Source: Pediococcus pentosaceus
GTDB lineage: Bacteria; Bacillota; Bacilli; Lactobacillales; Lactobacillaceae
Assembly: GCF_001437285.1 (NCBI RefSeq)
Contig: NZ_JQBF01000002.1
Span: forward strand, 1-64,000
Length of the DNA: 64,000 bases
Direction of reading: 5' to 3'
The notes under the pieces were generated by a model. That model was not told where the DNA came from and made no database searches. It saw only the letters and a list, made by a program, of their open reading frames with translations. Every line of letters begins with the position of its first letter. Within the stretch, counting starts at the first letter, position 1. A program made the translations under genes and the position numbers. Below, piece by piece: positions 17,224 through 25,747 of the stretch.

Positions 17224-18045
17224 ATGATAAAACTAATCGTTAGTGATTTAGATGAAACTTTAGTAGGACCAGATGGAAATGTTTCGGAAGAAAACATTGA
17301 AGCTATTAAAAAAGCAACTCAAAAAGGAGTTAAGTTTGTCCCTAATACCGGACGTGGATTTGAATCGGTACAACCTTTATTAGAAACTTTGGGGTTGAAA
17401 GGGAAAGCAAATGAATTTGTGATTTCATATAATGGTGGAGTAATCGTCGAAAATCAAAATTTTGATGTAATCCAAGCTAATGCATTTTCATTTGAGCAAG
17501 CCACTCAGATTTTTGATATAACCAAGCAGCATTTGGAGAATTCGACGCATATTTATACGTTAAATGATGTTTATGTATTTAATGAAGTTGAAGAAGATAA
17601 TGAATATATTCGTAGTCGTGGGGTCCGTACCATTAGATTTGAGCATGATAATCTGGATACATTAAAAGATGAACCAATTTTTAAAATAATTACGATGAAT
17701 CCTGATTTTAATAAGAGAAAACAGATTAAAGCAGAAGTACTAGATAAAGTTAATTTCGATGTGAATGCTACTTTTTCTTCAGACCGATATACTGAATTTA
17801 ATTTAAAAGGTGTCGATAAGGGTCAAGCTAGTCTAGAACTTGGACGGCATTTAGGTATAAAAGCGGATGAAATAATGGCATTGGGCGATAATAACAATGA
17901 TGTAGCAATGCTCAAGAGTGTGGGACTTCCTGTGGTAGTTTCCAATGCTAGTGCATCTGCTAAAGCAAATGCTAAATATATTGCTAAAGGAAATTATGAA
18001 ACGGGTGTGGCTGAGGCAATTAATAAATTTGTATTAGGGGAATAG
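17224..18045 (+). CDS. Cof-type HAD phosphatase
   Basis: 273 residues, haloacid dehalogenase superfamily, Cof (IIB) subfamily, related to sugar-phosphate phosphatases such as YidA. Motif I DLDET at 8-12 with nucleophile Asp8 and general acid Asp10; the C2 cap domain in mid-protein; motif IV GDNNND near the C-terminus. The physiological substrate is not predictable. Start ATG at 17224 has GAGGAAG 6-7 bases upstream; a GTG at 17209 is in frame but overlaps that site. It leads a tight row of three very small genes (18050, 18247, 18463), so all four probably share one transcript. Confidence 0.88.
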   Translation: MIKLIVSDLDETLVGPDGNVSEENIEAIKKATQKGVKFVPNTGRGFESVQPLLETLGLKGKANEFVISYNGGVIVENQNFDVIQANAFSFEQATQIFDITKQHLENSTHIYTLNDVYVFNEVEEDNEYIRSRGVRTIRFEHDNLDTLKDEPIFKIITMNPDFNKRKQIKAEVLDKVNFDVNATFSSDRYTEFNLKGVDKGQASLELGRHLGIKADEIMALGDNNNDVAMLKSVGLPVVVSNASASAKANAKYIAKGNYETGVAEAINKFVLGE

Positions 18046-18049
18046 TAGC

Positions 18050-18250
18050 ATGCAAAAAAAGACTTATTACCGAAGTTCGCTAATTTTACTGATCCTATCA
18101 ACGATTATTATGATAATGACTTGGGTGTCATCGTTGAGTAAAACGAATAAATTTATTATTATAATAATTGTTGGGATAATTCTGACTTGGTATATTCAAT
18201 ATTTCTCAACTCGACTGACAGATGTTAAGAAAAATGGGAGAAAGCAATGA
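18050..18250 (+). CDS. small membrane protein, two TM segments, unknown
   Basis: 66 residues, only 4 bp after the Cof hydrolase. Two hydrophobic segments (about 10-27 and 34-50) separated by a short polar turn (SLSKTNK), then a basic tail KKNGRKQ. I know no family. GGGGA stands 9 bases before the ATG. Its stop codon overlaps the start of the next gene (ATGA), which argues that it is a real translated gene and not a chance frame. Confidence 0.65.
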   Translation: MQKKTYYRSSLILLILSTIIMIMTWVSSLSKTNKFIIIIIVGIILTWYIQYFSTRLTDVKKNGRKQ

Positions 18251-18462
18251 AGACATTGAAAATTGGGATTCCCTTGATTGTGGCGGTAATTTTGGTACTC
18301 GTGACGGAATTTACGCACATGAGCGGGGCACCATTGGTAATTATGTGGGTCATTGGATTTTTATTTTCAATGATTGTAACTGCGGTGATTGAAATTCGAA
18401 CACGAATGCAAGAATTTGCTAAGCAACAAAAAGAGGAAGAAAAGCAGCAGGGGGAAAAATAA
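18247..18462 (+). CDS. small membrane protein with charged C-terminal tail, unknown
   Basis: 71 residues, overlapping the preceding gene by 4 bp (ATGA), with GGGAGAAAG just before it. Two hydrophobic helices (about 7-22 and 28-47) followed by a polar, Gln/Glu/Lys-rich tail that probably forms a cytosolic helix. No recognised family. Ends immediately before the YbjQ-like gene, so it sits between a membrane partner and a soluble one; a small membrane complex is possible but is only inference. Confidence 0.68.
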   Translation: MKTLKIGIPLIVAVILVLVTEFTHMSGAPLVIMWVIGFLFSMIVTAVIEIRTRMQEFAKQQKEEEKQQGEK

Positions 18463-18741
18463 ATGTTTATCACAACCGAAGGTATCAATGCCGGTTATAC
18501 AATTAAGGACGTGGTTGAAGCAACCAGTAGCTTGATGTTAGCTTCCGAAGACATCGATAAGTACAATATGTTTGATCAACTATTTGATGAAGCAAAACAA
18601 AAGTTGAAAAAGAAAGCTGATTTGCTTGAAGGCGACGGAATTATCGGCTTAAAGTACAATACAGAAGTAGTAGAAGTCAATGGAGCACCCAAGTTTTTGG
18701 TAGTCCATGGTTATGGTACAGTAATCTTAATTGATAAATAG
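18463..18741 (+). CDS. YbjQ-like heavy-metal-binding-domain family protein
   Basis: 92 residues. The pattern MFITTEGINAGYTIKDVVEA, then an amphipathic helix (LFDEAKQKLKKKA), then GDGIIGLKY and a closing VHGYGTVI strand resembles the YbjQ/DUF74 family of small oligomeric beta-rich proteins. Function is unknown in that family; metal binding was proposed from the fold. A GGGGGAAA site lies in the end of the preceding gene. It closes the four-gene row that starts with the Cof hydrolase, with a clear terminator after it. Confidence 0.75.
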   Translation: MFITTEGINAGYTIKDVVEATSSLMLASEDIDKYNMFDQLFDEAKQKLKKKADLLEGDGIIGLKYNTEVVEVNGAPKFLVVHGYGTVILIDK

Positions 18742-18750
18742 AAACGACTA

Positions 18751-18782
18751 AGAAACAGGATTGTAAATCCTGTTTCTTTTTT
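18751..18782 (+). terminator. terminator of the Cof/small-gene operon
   Basis: AGAAACAGGATT pairs with AATCCTGTTTCT around a short loop, followed by six T. Confidence 0.9.
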
Positions 18783-18840
18783 CGATACTTAATTGATTTT
18801 TCTGTAACATATTAAAGGACTTATTAGCCACAATAATCGC

Positions 18841-19065
18841 TTATTGGGTATGGCGTTTAACTTCGAGGGGAACGATATCACAAATTTTAACCCGCACGGT
18901 ATAATTAACTTTATAAGCGGCATAACGGTCGCTAGGATCATAGTCTAGAATGTCTACAATTGCATCATTATCAATCACATCGCTAATTTTTCCAACGAAA
19001 GGTTTCGAGAGGTCGTTGGATTTATAACATTTAACGATCCGATTAGCTTGGAATGTGTTTACCAC
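18841..19065 (-). CDS. small conserved-looking soluble protein, unknown; GTG start
   Basis: 74 residues, starting MVNTFQANRIVKCYKSN. The GTG at 19065 is the only in-frame start near a ribosome-binding site (AAGGAG, 10 bases upstream); the ATG at 19070 is out of frame and meets a stop after three codons. The composition suggests a small beta-barrel (alternating hydrophobic residues, GKISDVIDNDAIVDIL), perhaps KOW- or S1-like, but I recognise no family with confidence. Monocistronic, convergent with the preceding operon and divergent from tRNA-Leu. Confidence 0.62.
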   Translation of the reverse strand: MVNTFQANRIVKCYKSNDLSKPFVGKISDVIDNDAIVDILDYDPSDRYAAYKVNYTVRVKICDIVPLEVKRHTQ

Positions 19066-19236
19066 GTCATCTCAACTCCTTGTGTCTATTATATCTTATT
19101 TATTGATATTATATCTTATTTGTGGTCATTTCCAGTGCTAATAATACTGATAAAGAGTAAAAATATGCTCATTTTGCGACAAAGAAAAAATATTTGTTCA
19201 CTTTTAATAAGGGGAGGTGTAAAATGTGTTTGTTAA

Positions 19237-19320
19237 GCCACAGTGGCGGAATTGGCAGACGCGCAGCGTTCAGGTCGCTGTATAGGCAACTATGTGCAAG
19301 TTCGAATCTTGTCTGTGGCA
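19237..19320 (+). tRNA. tRNA-Leu (CAG), isolated
   Basis: 84-nt class II tRNA. Acceptor GCCACAG pairs with CTGTGGC; anticodon CAG at 19271-19273 between CAGCG and CGCTG; long variable arm. No encoded CCA. It has its own terminator, so it is transcribed alone. Confidence 0.96.
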
Positions 19321-19348
19321 TATAATTTTAACGTATATAAATTAAAGG

Positions 19349-19388
19349 AAACTAGAAATTAATTGAGAAATTTAACTTCTAGTTTTTT
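19349..19388 (+). terminator. terminator of tRNA-Leu
   Basis: AAACTAGAA (19349-19357) pairs with TTCTAGTTT (19377-19385), followed by T residues. Confidence 0.75.
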
Positions 19389-19502
19389 TGTGTTGGTGAA
19401 ATGATTCACATCGTTGAAGATTTACCCTGAGCAAAAAACTGGCGTAAAATTAGATAAAAAGTATACTGATGCTGTAATTGATTTTTTTGAAAGGAATAGA
19501 TG

Positions 19503-20141
19503 ATGCGAAAACTAAAGTATACTCAACAAGATCAGTGGGAATCAGAGGCTCGAGAAACCCAATCACCAATTCTAATTGAAACGGCAAAGTTAAAAGCTAA
19601 GAAAAATCAGATTGTGGATGGGTTGAAAAATTATACTGCAACAGAATTACATAAAAATTATAATAGTTTATCGTTAACTGCTAATGGGAAAATGGAAGCA
19701 GATCAACGAAGCTTCCAGCTGGAGGAGGTTCATTTCCATCATCCAGCAGAACATTGCTTTAAGGGTGAGGCTACACCGCGAGTACTAGAGGCCCACTTCG
19801 TCCATTATGGTTGCCTCAGACAGCCTTTAGTGGTCAGTGTGACCTTTAAGTTGGGGGCTAAAAATGCTACTTTTGAAAAAATATTAACGGCTATGGATGA
19901 TAATAAAGTGGAACAATTCATACTTTTAGATGATTTGATTCCAAAAAGGGGTTATTTTTATCGCTACATAGGTTCATTGACTACTCCTCCATTAACGGAG
20001 GGCGTAGAGTGGGTGGTATTTGAGCAAGCCCAAATGATTGATATTGATCAACTTAATCTCTATATGGCGACATTTAAGGAACAAAATAATCGAGAACTGC
20101 AAAAATTAAACCACCGAAAAATTGAAAAATATGAAATTTAA
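19503..20141 (+). CDS. alpha-class carbonic anhydrase, no signal peptide
   Basis: 212 residues; hydrates CO2 to bicarbonate. Visible alpha-CA hallmarks: QSPI at 20-23, zinc ligands His77 and His79 in VHFHH, third ligand His98 in EAHFVH, a Glu (83) at the position of the Glu that orients the active-site Thr, and GSLTTPPL (157-164) with that Thr. Most bacterial alpha-CAs are exported; here the N-terminus (MRKLKYTQQDQWESE) is polar with no signal peptide, so a cytosolic enzyme is likely. Two adjacent ATGs (19500, 19503) are possible; I chose the second because AAGGAA is then 6 bases away. Lactobacilli need bicarbonate for pyrimidine, arginine and aspartate synthesis. Single gene, convergent with the HdeD-like gene. 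Confidence 0.9.
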   Translation: MRKLKYTQQDQWESEARETQSPILIETAKLKAKKNQIVDGLKNYTATELHKNYNSLSLTANGKMEADQRSFQLEEVHFHHPAEHCFKGEATPRVLEAHFVHYGCLRQPLVVSVTFKLGAKNATFEKILTAMDDNKVEQFILLDDLIPKRGYFYRYIGSLTTPPLTEGVEWVVFEQAQMIDIDQLNLYMATFKEQNNRELQKLNHRKIEKYEI

Positions 20142-20144
20142 GCT

Positions 20145-20223
20145 AAAAAGCTGGTGTCAACGAAAGTAACAGAGACAATGACTAAACAATCATTGAGAAT
20201 ACTTTCGATGACACCAGCTTTTA
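20145..20223. terminator. long nested bidirectional hairpin after the carbonic anhydrase gene
   Basis: AAAAGCTGGTGTCA ... CGAAAGTA pairs with TACTTTCG ... TGACACCAGCTTTT with a small bulge, and the loop holds a second hairpin CAATGA/TCATTG. It spans about 79 bp between convergent genes, and the stop of the HdeD-like gene lies at its right foot. Confidence 0.8.
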
Positions 20224-20730
20224 TATTGCATGGATAATTAAAGAAATTCCAAAAATCAAAAATAATAGAGCAATCATCATAGAAATGGAGATTGCAGTAA
20301 TAAGGGGTGAGAATAGTAAAACAATTCCTAGGATAATACCTAAGATTGAGATAAATACATCTAAAACAAAATATTTGTGGCTAAAATTTCTAATATAATT
20401 AGCCAGCCAAAGGGTGGTGAAGGAATCACCTAAAAACATTAAAGCAATCAAGACTGAAACATAGACCATACCAAACGAATCATTGAATAACATTAGAAAT
20501 CCGACGATGATGTCAAGTACGGCATTTAGGGTCAACCAAGTAGTTTTACCAAGAAAAGGTCGGATCCAAAATAATTTATAAAATCCCGTAGATAAGGACG
20601 CAATGGCGGCGATGATAATCACCATCCTAAAAGTTGATAAAGGGTTTTTGATTGAAAAAATAGCAATCACAATAAACAAAACACCTAAAATTAGAGCAAA
20701 CGGATCAAACTTATTAATACGATTTTCCAT
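20221..20730 (-). CDS. HdeD-like DUF308 membrane protein
   Basis: 169 residues, almost all hydrophobic, with about six transmembrane helices arranged as three hairpins; the repeated pattern of short helices with G-rich turns and (F/L)xGxxxL matches the DUF308/HdeD family. HdeD of Escherichia coli is linked with acid stress; the molecular function is unknown. The start ATG at 20730 has only a weak AAGAAAG site. No operon partner; convergent with the carbonic anhydrase gene across a shared hairpin. A link of both to acid or bicarbonate balance is only inference from position. Confidence 0.75.
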   Translation of the reverse strand: MENRINKFDPFALILGVLFIVIAIFSIKNPLSTFRMVIIIAAIASLSTGFYKLFWIRPFLGKTTWLTLNAVLDIIVGFLMLFNDSFGMVYVSVLIALMFLGDSFTTLWLANYIRNFSHKYFVLDVFISILGIILGIVLLFSPLITAISISMMIALLFLIFGISLIIHAI

Positions 20731-21066
20731 CTAAATCACTACTTTCTTGAAGTTTTTATTCAGCCAAAAAAGGTTGGAAAGAGCTAAATTGTACATCGAA
20801 TTTTAAAAGTAGTATCTTAAAGGCTAAAGTACTACTATCCGACACTAATCTAGTTAGCTTCATTTTAGAGAGATTGGTTGAATTGTTCAAACAATAAGAA
20901 TTCGAAATCACGATTAATTGTTGATGCAACGTTTTATTTTCCAGTTAACATATTTAAGAATAATTAACGGTAGTAGTATTGGTTTCTAATTTTTGCTAAA
21001 ATGTTATCTGTTACTGGAATTATAGAACGATATGTATATATTTGAAAAATAAAAGGGGATTACAAA
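20731..21066. other. 336-bp intergenic region between the HdeD-like gene and asnB
   Basis: Divergent spacer that must hold promoters for the HdeD-like gene and for the crossbridge operon. I see no T-box core, no strong consensus promoter and no open frame with a ribosome-binding site. A hairpin is possible at 20808-20836 (AGTAGTATCTT against AAAGTACTACT, two mismatches). AAAGGGGA at about 21052-21059 is the asnB ribosome-binding site. Confidence 0.6.
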
Positions 21067-22947
21067 ATGTGCGGATTTGCTGGTTACATTAATCAAGCTA
21101 ATGTAAATAAAGACACAATCAAGTCAATGGCCGATCGAATTAAACACCGAGGACCAGACGATGAAGCATTTTTCCAAGATGAAAATGCGTCAATGGGATT
21201 CCGTCGCCTATCAATTATTGATTTGGCACACGGACGTCAACCCATGATGAATAGTGCTGAAACTAAAGTATTAACTTTCAATGGTGAAATTTATAACTAC
21301 AAACAAGTTCGTGAAGAACTAAAAGAATTAGGATATGAATTTAGAACGGATGTTGATTCAGAAGTCCTAATCCATGGTTATGACGCATGGGGACCAGAAT
21401 TACTTAAAAAACTTCGTGGGATGTTTGCCTTTGTAATTTATGATAAAGAAAAACAAGAAGTATTTGGTGCTCGTGATCATTTTGGAATCAAGCCTCTTTA
21501 CTACTACGATGATGATAAAACGTTCCTTTGGGGTTCAGAAATCAAATCATTCCTAGAACATCCAAACTTTGTGAAGGAATTCAATGAAGAACTATTACCA
21601 ATCCACTTAAGTTTTGAATTTATTCCTTCTAAAGAAACGATGTTTAAGAATGTTTACAAGCTTCTTCCAGGAACTTACTTCATTCATAAAAATGGTAAAA
21701 CAGAAACCCATACTTACTTTAAATTTAACTACGACCATATCGACGAATCACAAACTATCGAAGAAGATTCAAAGAAAATTCGAAAGATTGTTAGTGACTC
21801 TGTAGATGCACATATGATTGCAGATGTTGAAGTTGGTAGTTTCTTATCTAGTGGAATTGATTCAAGTTATGTTTTGGCAGAAGCTGCTAAACTTAAACCT
21901 ATCCAATCTTTCTCACTTGGATTTAGAAATTCTAAGTATAGTGAATTAAGTTACTCAACTGAATTTGCTAAGGAAATCAATCAAAAGAATACACCACTCT
22001 ACATGGATGGTGATGATTACTTTGATATTTTGCCAACCATCATGTACTACATGGATGAACCACTATCAAATCCATCAGCAATGCAATTATTCTATCTTTC
22101 CAAAGGTACTCGTAAGAATGTCAAAGTGGCTCTTTCAGGAGAAGGTGCCGATGAATTCTTTGGTGGATACAATACTTATCTAGAAGCTTTCACATTTGAA
22201 CGTTACCAAAAGATGGTTCCTAGCTTTATTCGAAAAGGGTTGGCTAAGGCAGTTTCAGGTCTTCCTCGTTTCCATGGACGTCGTTTCTTGATGCGTGGGG
22301 CTCAGCCACTTAGTGAACGCTATTACCGCGTAAATTACGTATTTAATCAACAAGAACGTGATCAAATTTTACGTAATCCAGCTTTGAATGTTGATTCAGG
22401 AGCTTATACACAACATATCTTTGACGAAGTGAAGGGCAAAGATGAGATGACTCAAATGCAATACTTTGACATCAATACTTGGCTTCCATTTGATATCTTG
22501 CACAAAGCTGATCGAATGAGTATGGCTAACTCACTAGAAGTTCGGACACCGTTGGTTGACCGGGAAGTAGCCAAATTTGCTGCAACCATGCCAATTAAGA
22601 CTCGAATTCATAAAGAAGAAACTAAGGTATCTCTTCGTCATGCTGCAGAAGCTGAATTACCAGAACGAGTAGCTAAGAAGGAAAAACTTGGTTTCCCATC
22701 TCCAATCGCCAACTGGATTAAAGAAGATAAGTATCGTAAACGAATTGAAGCAGCTTTCAATTCAGACATTGCTAAGAAATTCTTTAAGCCAGAAGCTTTA
22801 ATGCATATTCTTGATGAACATGTTAACGGAAAATCAAGTATGCAAAAGATTTTCACAATTTACACATTTATTTTATGGTATGGAGTTTTCTTCCCAGAAG
22901 ATACCAATACTAATACAATAGATTTAGTTAAGAGAACTCAAGTATAG
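21067..22947 (+). CDS. asnB: glutamine-dependent asparagine synthetase, probably the D-Asp amidating AsnH type
   Basis: 626 residues. N-terminal Ntn glutaminase domain with catalytic Cys2 (MCGFAGY), and C-terminal ATP-pyrophosphatase domain with SGIDSS at 262-267. Transfers glutamine amide nitrogen to an aspartyl carboxylate. The gene heads an operon with murE, the D-aspartate ligase and aspartate racemase (gaps of 15, -1 and 5 bp). In Lactococcus the paralogue AsnH amidates the D-Asp side-chain of peptidoglycan precursors, so I infer that this protein makes D-Asn crossbridges, perhaps besides ordinary asparagine. The sequence alone cannot separate the two roles. Both active sites look intact. 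Confidence 0.9.
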   Translation: MCGFAGYINQANVNKDTIKSMADRIKHRGPDDEAFFQDENASMGFRRLSIIDLAHGRQPMMNSAETKVLTFNGEIYNYKQVREELKELGYEFRTDVDSEVLIHGYDAWGPELLKKLRGMFAFVIYDKEKQEVFGARDHFGIKPLYYYDDDKTFLWGSEIKSFLEHPNFVKEFNEELLPIHLSFEFIPSKETMFKNVYKLLPGTYFIHKNGKTETHTYFKFNYDHIDESQTIEEDSKKIRKIVSDSVDAHMIADVEVGSFLSSGIDSSYVLAEAAKLKPIQSFSLGFRNSKYSELSYSTEFAKEINQKNTPLYMDGDDYFDILPTIMYYMDEPLSNPSAMQLFYLSKGTRKNVKVALSGEGADEFFGGYNTYLEAFTFERYQKMVPSFIRKGLAKAVSGLPRFHGRRFLMRGAQPLSERYYRVNYVFNQQERDQILRNPALNVDSGAYTQHIFDEVKGKDEMTQMQYFDINTWLPFDILHKADRMSMANSLEVRTPLVDREVAKFAATMPIKTRIHKEETKVSLRHAAEAELPERVAKKEKLGFPSPIANWIKEDKYRKRIEAAFNSDIAKKFFKPEALMHILDEHVNGKSSMQKIFTIYTFILWYGVFFPEDTNTNTIDLVKRTQV

Positions 22948-22962
22948 GTGGAGATGAAATAG

Positions 22963-24486
22963 ATGGACCTTGAAATTGCCACTGTTAAGGCAATCCTTAC
23001 AGAACATGATTTATTAAAAGAAATCAAATCAACTAAAACAGTTGCAAATACTGGAATATCTTATGATTCTAGAACCGTAAAGCCAGGTTATATGTTCTTT
23101 TGCAAAGGAAATTTCAAACCAGAGTATTTATCAGTAGCCCGCCAAAATGGTGCTACCACTTATGTGTCTGAGAATGAATATCCAGAAGGAACCGGCATGA
23201 CTGCGATTATTGTAACGAATGTTACAAGAGCCATGGCGGTTCTTTCGGCTACTTATTACAATTTTCCGCAAAATGACTTGTTTATTATCGGGATTACGGG
23301 AACGAAGGGTAAGACCAGTTCAGCTTACTTTGCACACTCAATTTTGAATCAAAAGTATCCAAACCAAGTGGCTCTATTTTCAACAATTGATCGAATTGTG
23401 GGACCCAAGCCTGAGGACCAATTTAAATCAGATTTAACCACACCAGAATCAATGAATTTATTCCATGATATGCGAGTCGCTGTGGATAATGGGATGAAAT
23501 ATCTGGTAATGGAAGTGTCTTCGCAAGCTTATTTAAGAGACCGGGTTTATGGATTAAAATTTGATTGTGGAATCTTTTTAAACATTACGCCGGATCACAT
23601 TGGGCGCAATGAGCACAAAGATTTTGAAGATTACTTGCATTGCAAATTACAATTAATGGTTAACTCTAAACGTTGTATTATTGATGCAGATACAGATCGT
23701 TTTGATGATGTTTTTGGCGCTGCAAAAGCAACAACTGATCCGGAACAAATTTATTTGTTTAGTGCAGATGTTGAAAATGGTGGAGTAGATTTCTTAATTC
23801 AAGATGAAGAAGATGATCTTACTTCCAATCGATTCACTTTGGTTGAAAGCAGTTCAAAAGCAGAAGCATTCCACGTGGCAGGTGATTACGATTTAAATGT
23901 GGCGGGCGATTACAATCAAAGTAATGCAACGGCTGCCATTATTGCTGCTGCCCTTGCAGACGTTACTTATCAGGATGCAGTGTTACCACTAAAATCAATC
24001 GTGATTCCAGGTCGTATGGAACATCTAAATGTTCCAGGACATGGAGTGGTTTTTGTAGATTATGCACACAATTATGCTAGTTTGCACGCACTATTAAAAT
24101 TCTTAAAGCATCAATATCACGATGGTAAGGTTATCGTGGTGGTTGGAAGTCCTGGTGATAAAGGGATTTCGAGAAGAGCTGGGTTCGGTCAAGCGTTGAG
24201 TGAACAAGCAGATATTGCTTATTTGACAACGGATGATCCAGCTTTTGAAGATCCAGAACAAATTATCCAGCAAATTATGGATAATATTAAACCTGGTACA
24301 GTTGAAGTTCGTCAGGTACTTGACCGACACGATGCAATCGAGCAAGCGATTATGAATAGTAGTGAGAAAGATGTGGTCGTGCTTGCCGGAAAAGGTGAAG
24401 ATCCATACCAAAAAGTTGGAGGGGTAGATACTCCTTGGCCAACTGATATGGGAGTAGCAGAAGAAGTGAAGAGGGGATTAAGTTAA
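22963..24486 (+). CDS. murE: UDP-MurNAc-tripeptide synthetase MurE, L-lysine type
   Basis: 507 residues, Mur ligase that adds the third residue of the stem peptide in the cytosol. P-loop GTKGKTS at 113-119; the conserved TTPESMNLF segment that contacts UMAG; carbamylated-lysine region HCKLQL; and, at the place of the DNPR motif of meso-diaminopimelate enzymes, DDPA (424-427), which fits the L-Lys-adding group. That agrees with the next gene, a ligase that acts on the epsilon-amino group of lysine. A GGTGGAG site precedes the ATG; the stop overlaps the next start by one base. Confidence 0.95.
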   Translation: MDLEIATVKAILTEHDLLKEIKSTKTVANTGISYDSRTVKPGYMFFCKGNFKPEYLSVARQNGATTYVSENEYPEGTGMTAIIVTNVTRAMAVLSATYYNFPQNDLFIIGITGTKGKTSSAYFAHSILNQKYPNQVALFSTIDRIVGPKPEDQFKSDLTTPESMNLFHDMRVAVDNGMKYLVMEVSSQAYLRDRVYGLKFDCGIFLNITPDHIGRNEHKDFEDYLHCKLQLMVNSKRCIIDADTDRFDDVFGAAKATTDPEQIYLFSADVENGGVDFLIQDEEDDLTSNRFTLVESSSKAEAFHVAGDYDLNVAGDYNQSNATAAIIAAALADVTYQDAVLPLKSIVIPGRMEHLNVPGHGVVFVDYAHNYASLHALLKFLKHQYHDGKVIVVVGSPGDKGISRRAGFGQALSEQADIAYLTTDDPAFEDPEQIIQQIMDNIKPGTVEVRQVLDRHDAIEQAIMNSSEKDVVVLAGKGEDPYQKVGGVDTPWPTDMGVAEEVKRGLS

Positions 24487-25742
24487 TGGAAAGACCAACT
24501 AACAATTTTACGCCAATTCTATTAGGTAGTGATTTTAATGCTTATGGGATGGCTCGTTCATTTTACGAAATTACAGGAAGACGTGTTCAAGCGTATGCCG
24601 GGACCGTGCTAGCACCCACACGTTTTACTAAAATCGTGAATGTTGATATTATTCCTGGTTTTTCAGAAGACCCTGTTTTTATTGAATCAATGCGTAAAAT
24701 TGCTAAAAAATACGAAAATTCTGACGAGAAGGTTGTTTTACTAGGGATGGGCGATGGCTATGCTGAATTGATTTCAAAGCATAAAGAAGAGTTGTCAAAA
24801 ACTTTCATCTGTCCCTACATCGATTATGATTTATTGAAACAATTGAATAATAAAGAACGTTTTTATTCAATTTGTGATGAATATAATTTACCATATCCAG
24901 CAACCCATTTTATTACGAAGGCACAATATGAAAGTGGTGAGAAATTCATCTCACCTTTTGAATTTCCAGTTGCTTTGAAGCCAGCTGACAGTGTAGAATG
25001 GCTCGATATTCATTTTGAAGGTCGTAAAAAAGCTTTCAGAATTAAAACTCAAGCAGAACTTGATGAAGTCATTGGTAAAATCTATGACAATGGCTATACT
25101 TCTGATTTGATTTTACAAGATTTTATTCCAGGTGATGATAGCAACATGCGAGTTTTGAATGCTTATGTTGATCAAAATCATCAAGTAAAAATGATGTGTT
25201 TAGGTCATCCATTATTGGAGGATCCAGCTCCATCAGCAATTGGAAACTACGTAGCAATTATTCCTGAATTTAACCAAGAAATTTATGACACGGTTAAAAA
25301 CTTTCTTGAAAGTATCAATTACGTTGGATATGCCAACTTTGATATGAAATATGACAGTCGGGATGGTAAGTTTAAATTATTTGAAATCAATATTCGTCAA
25401 GGCCGTAGTAGCTTCTTTGTTACATTAAATGGATACAACCTAGCTCGTTGGGTGGTTGAAGACCGAGTTAACAATGCGTTGGCTGATCGTGAAACTGTAT
25501 ACGCTAATGATGTTCCAGGCAACTGGAAGTTATGGTTGGGCGTTCCAGTTAAGGTCTTCAAAAAGTATGTTAAAAATAATGATGATAAGCAAAAGGCGCT
25601 TGAACTAATTAACAATGATCAATATGGATTTACCGCTATCTACGATGAGGATATGAACTTTAAGCGTAGCTTATTAATGTGGTGGATGAACCATAATTAT
25701 GTTAAGAACTTTAGGAAGTATTTTAAGGAAAATAAGGGGTAA
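24486..25742 (+). CDS. aslA: D-aspartate ligase (ATP-grasp), crossbridge formation
   Basis: 418 residues, ATP-grasp family related to Enterococcus Asl(fm) and Lactococcus AslA, which attach D-aspartate through its beta-carboxyl to the lysine side-chain of UDP-MurNAc-pentapeptide. Features: N-terminal nucleotide-binding region with LLGSDFNAYGMARSF; ALKPAD and LQDFIPGDD for ATP contacts; a C-terminal Mg site FEINIRQGRSS. Its start overlaps the murE stop (TAATG) and AGAGGGGA lies 10-15 bases upstream. The racemase that supplies D-Asp follows after 5 bp. Family assignment is firm through this context; a carbamoyl-phosphate-like ATP-grasp enzyme is unlikely. Confidence 0.9.
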   Translation: MERPTNNFTPILLGSDFNAYGMARSFYEITGRRVQAYAGTVLAPTRFTKIVNVDIIPGFSEDPVFIESMRKIAKKYENSDEKVVLLGMGDGYAELISKHKEELSKTFICPYIDYDLLKQLNNKERFYSICDEYNLPYPATHFITKAQYESGEKFISPFEFPVALKPADSVEWLDIHFEGRKKAFRIKTQAELDEVIGKIYDNGYTSDLILQDFIPGDDSNMRVLNAYVDQNHQVKMMCLGHPLLEDPAPSAIGNYVAIIPEFNQEIYDTVKNFLESINYVGYANFDMKYDSRDGKFKLFEINIRQGRSSFFVTLNGYNLARWVVEDRVNNALADRETVYANDVPGNWKLWLGVPVKVFKKYVKNNDDKQKALELINNDQYGFTAIYDEDMNFKRSLLMWWMNHNYVKNFRKYFKENKG

Positions 25743-25747
25743 GACCT

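Noticed and set aside
19224-19325. GGGGAGGTG followed by an ATG and a 33-codon frame that covers tRNA-Leu(CAG)
   Set aside because: The frame is almost wholly tRNA sequence, whose folding and conservation explain it. The purine-rich stretch is probably chance.
20731-21066. T-box or other amino acid leader before the asparagine synthetase operon
   Set aside because: No TGGnACCGCG core and no terminator/antiterminator pair; only one imperfect hairpin.
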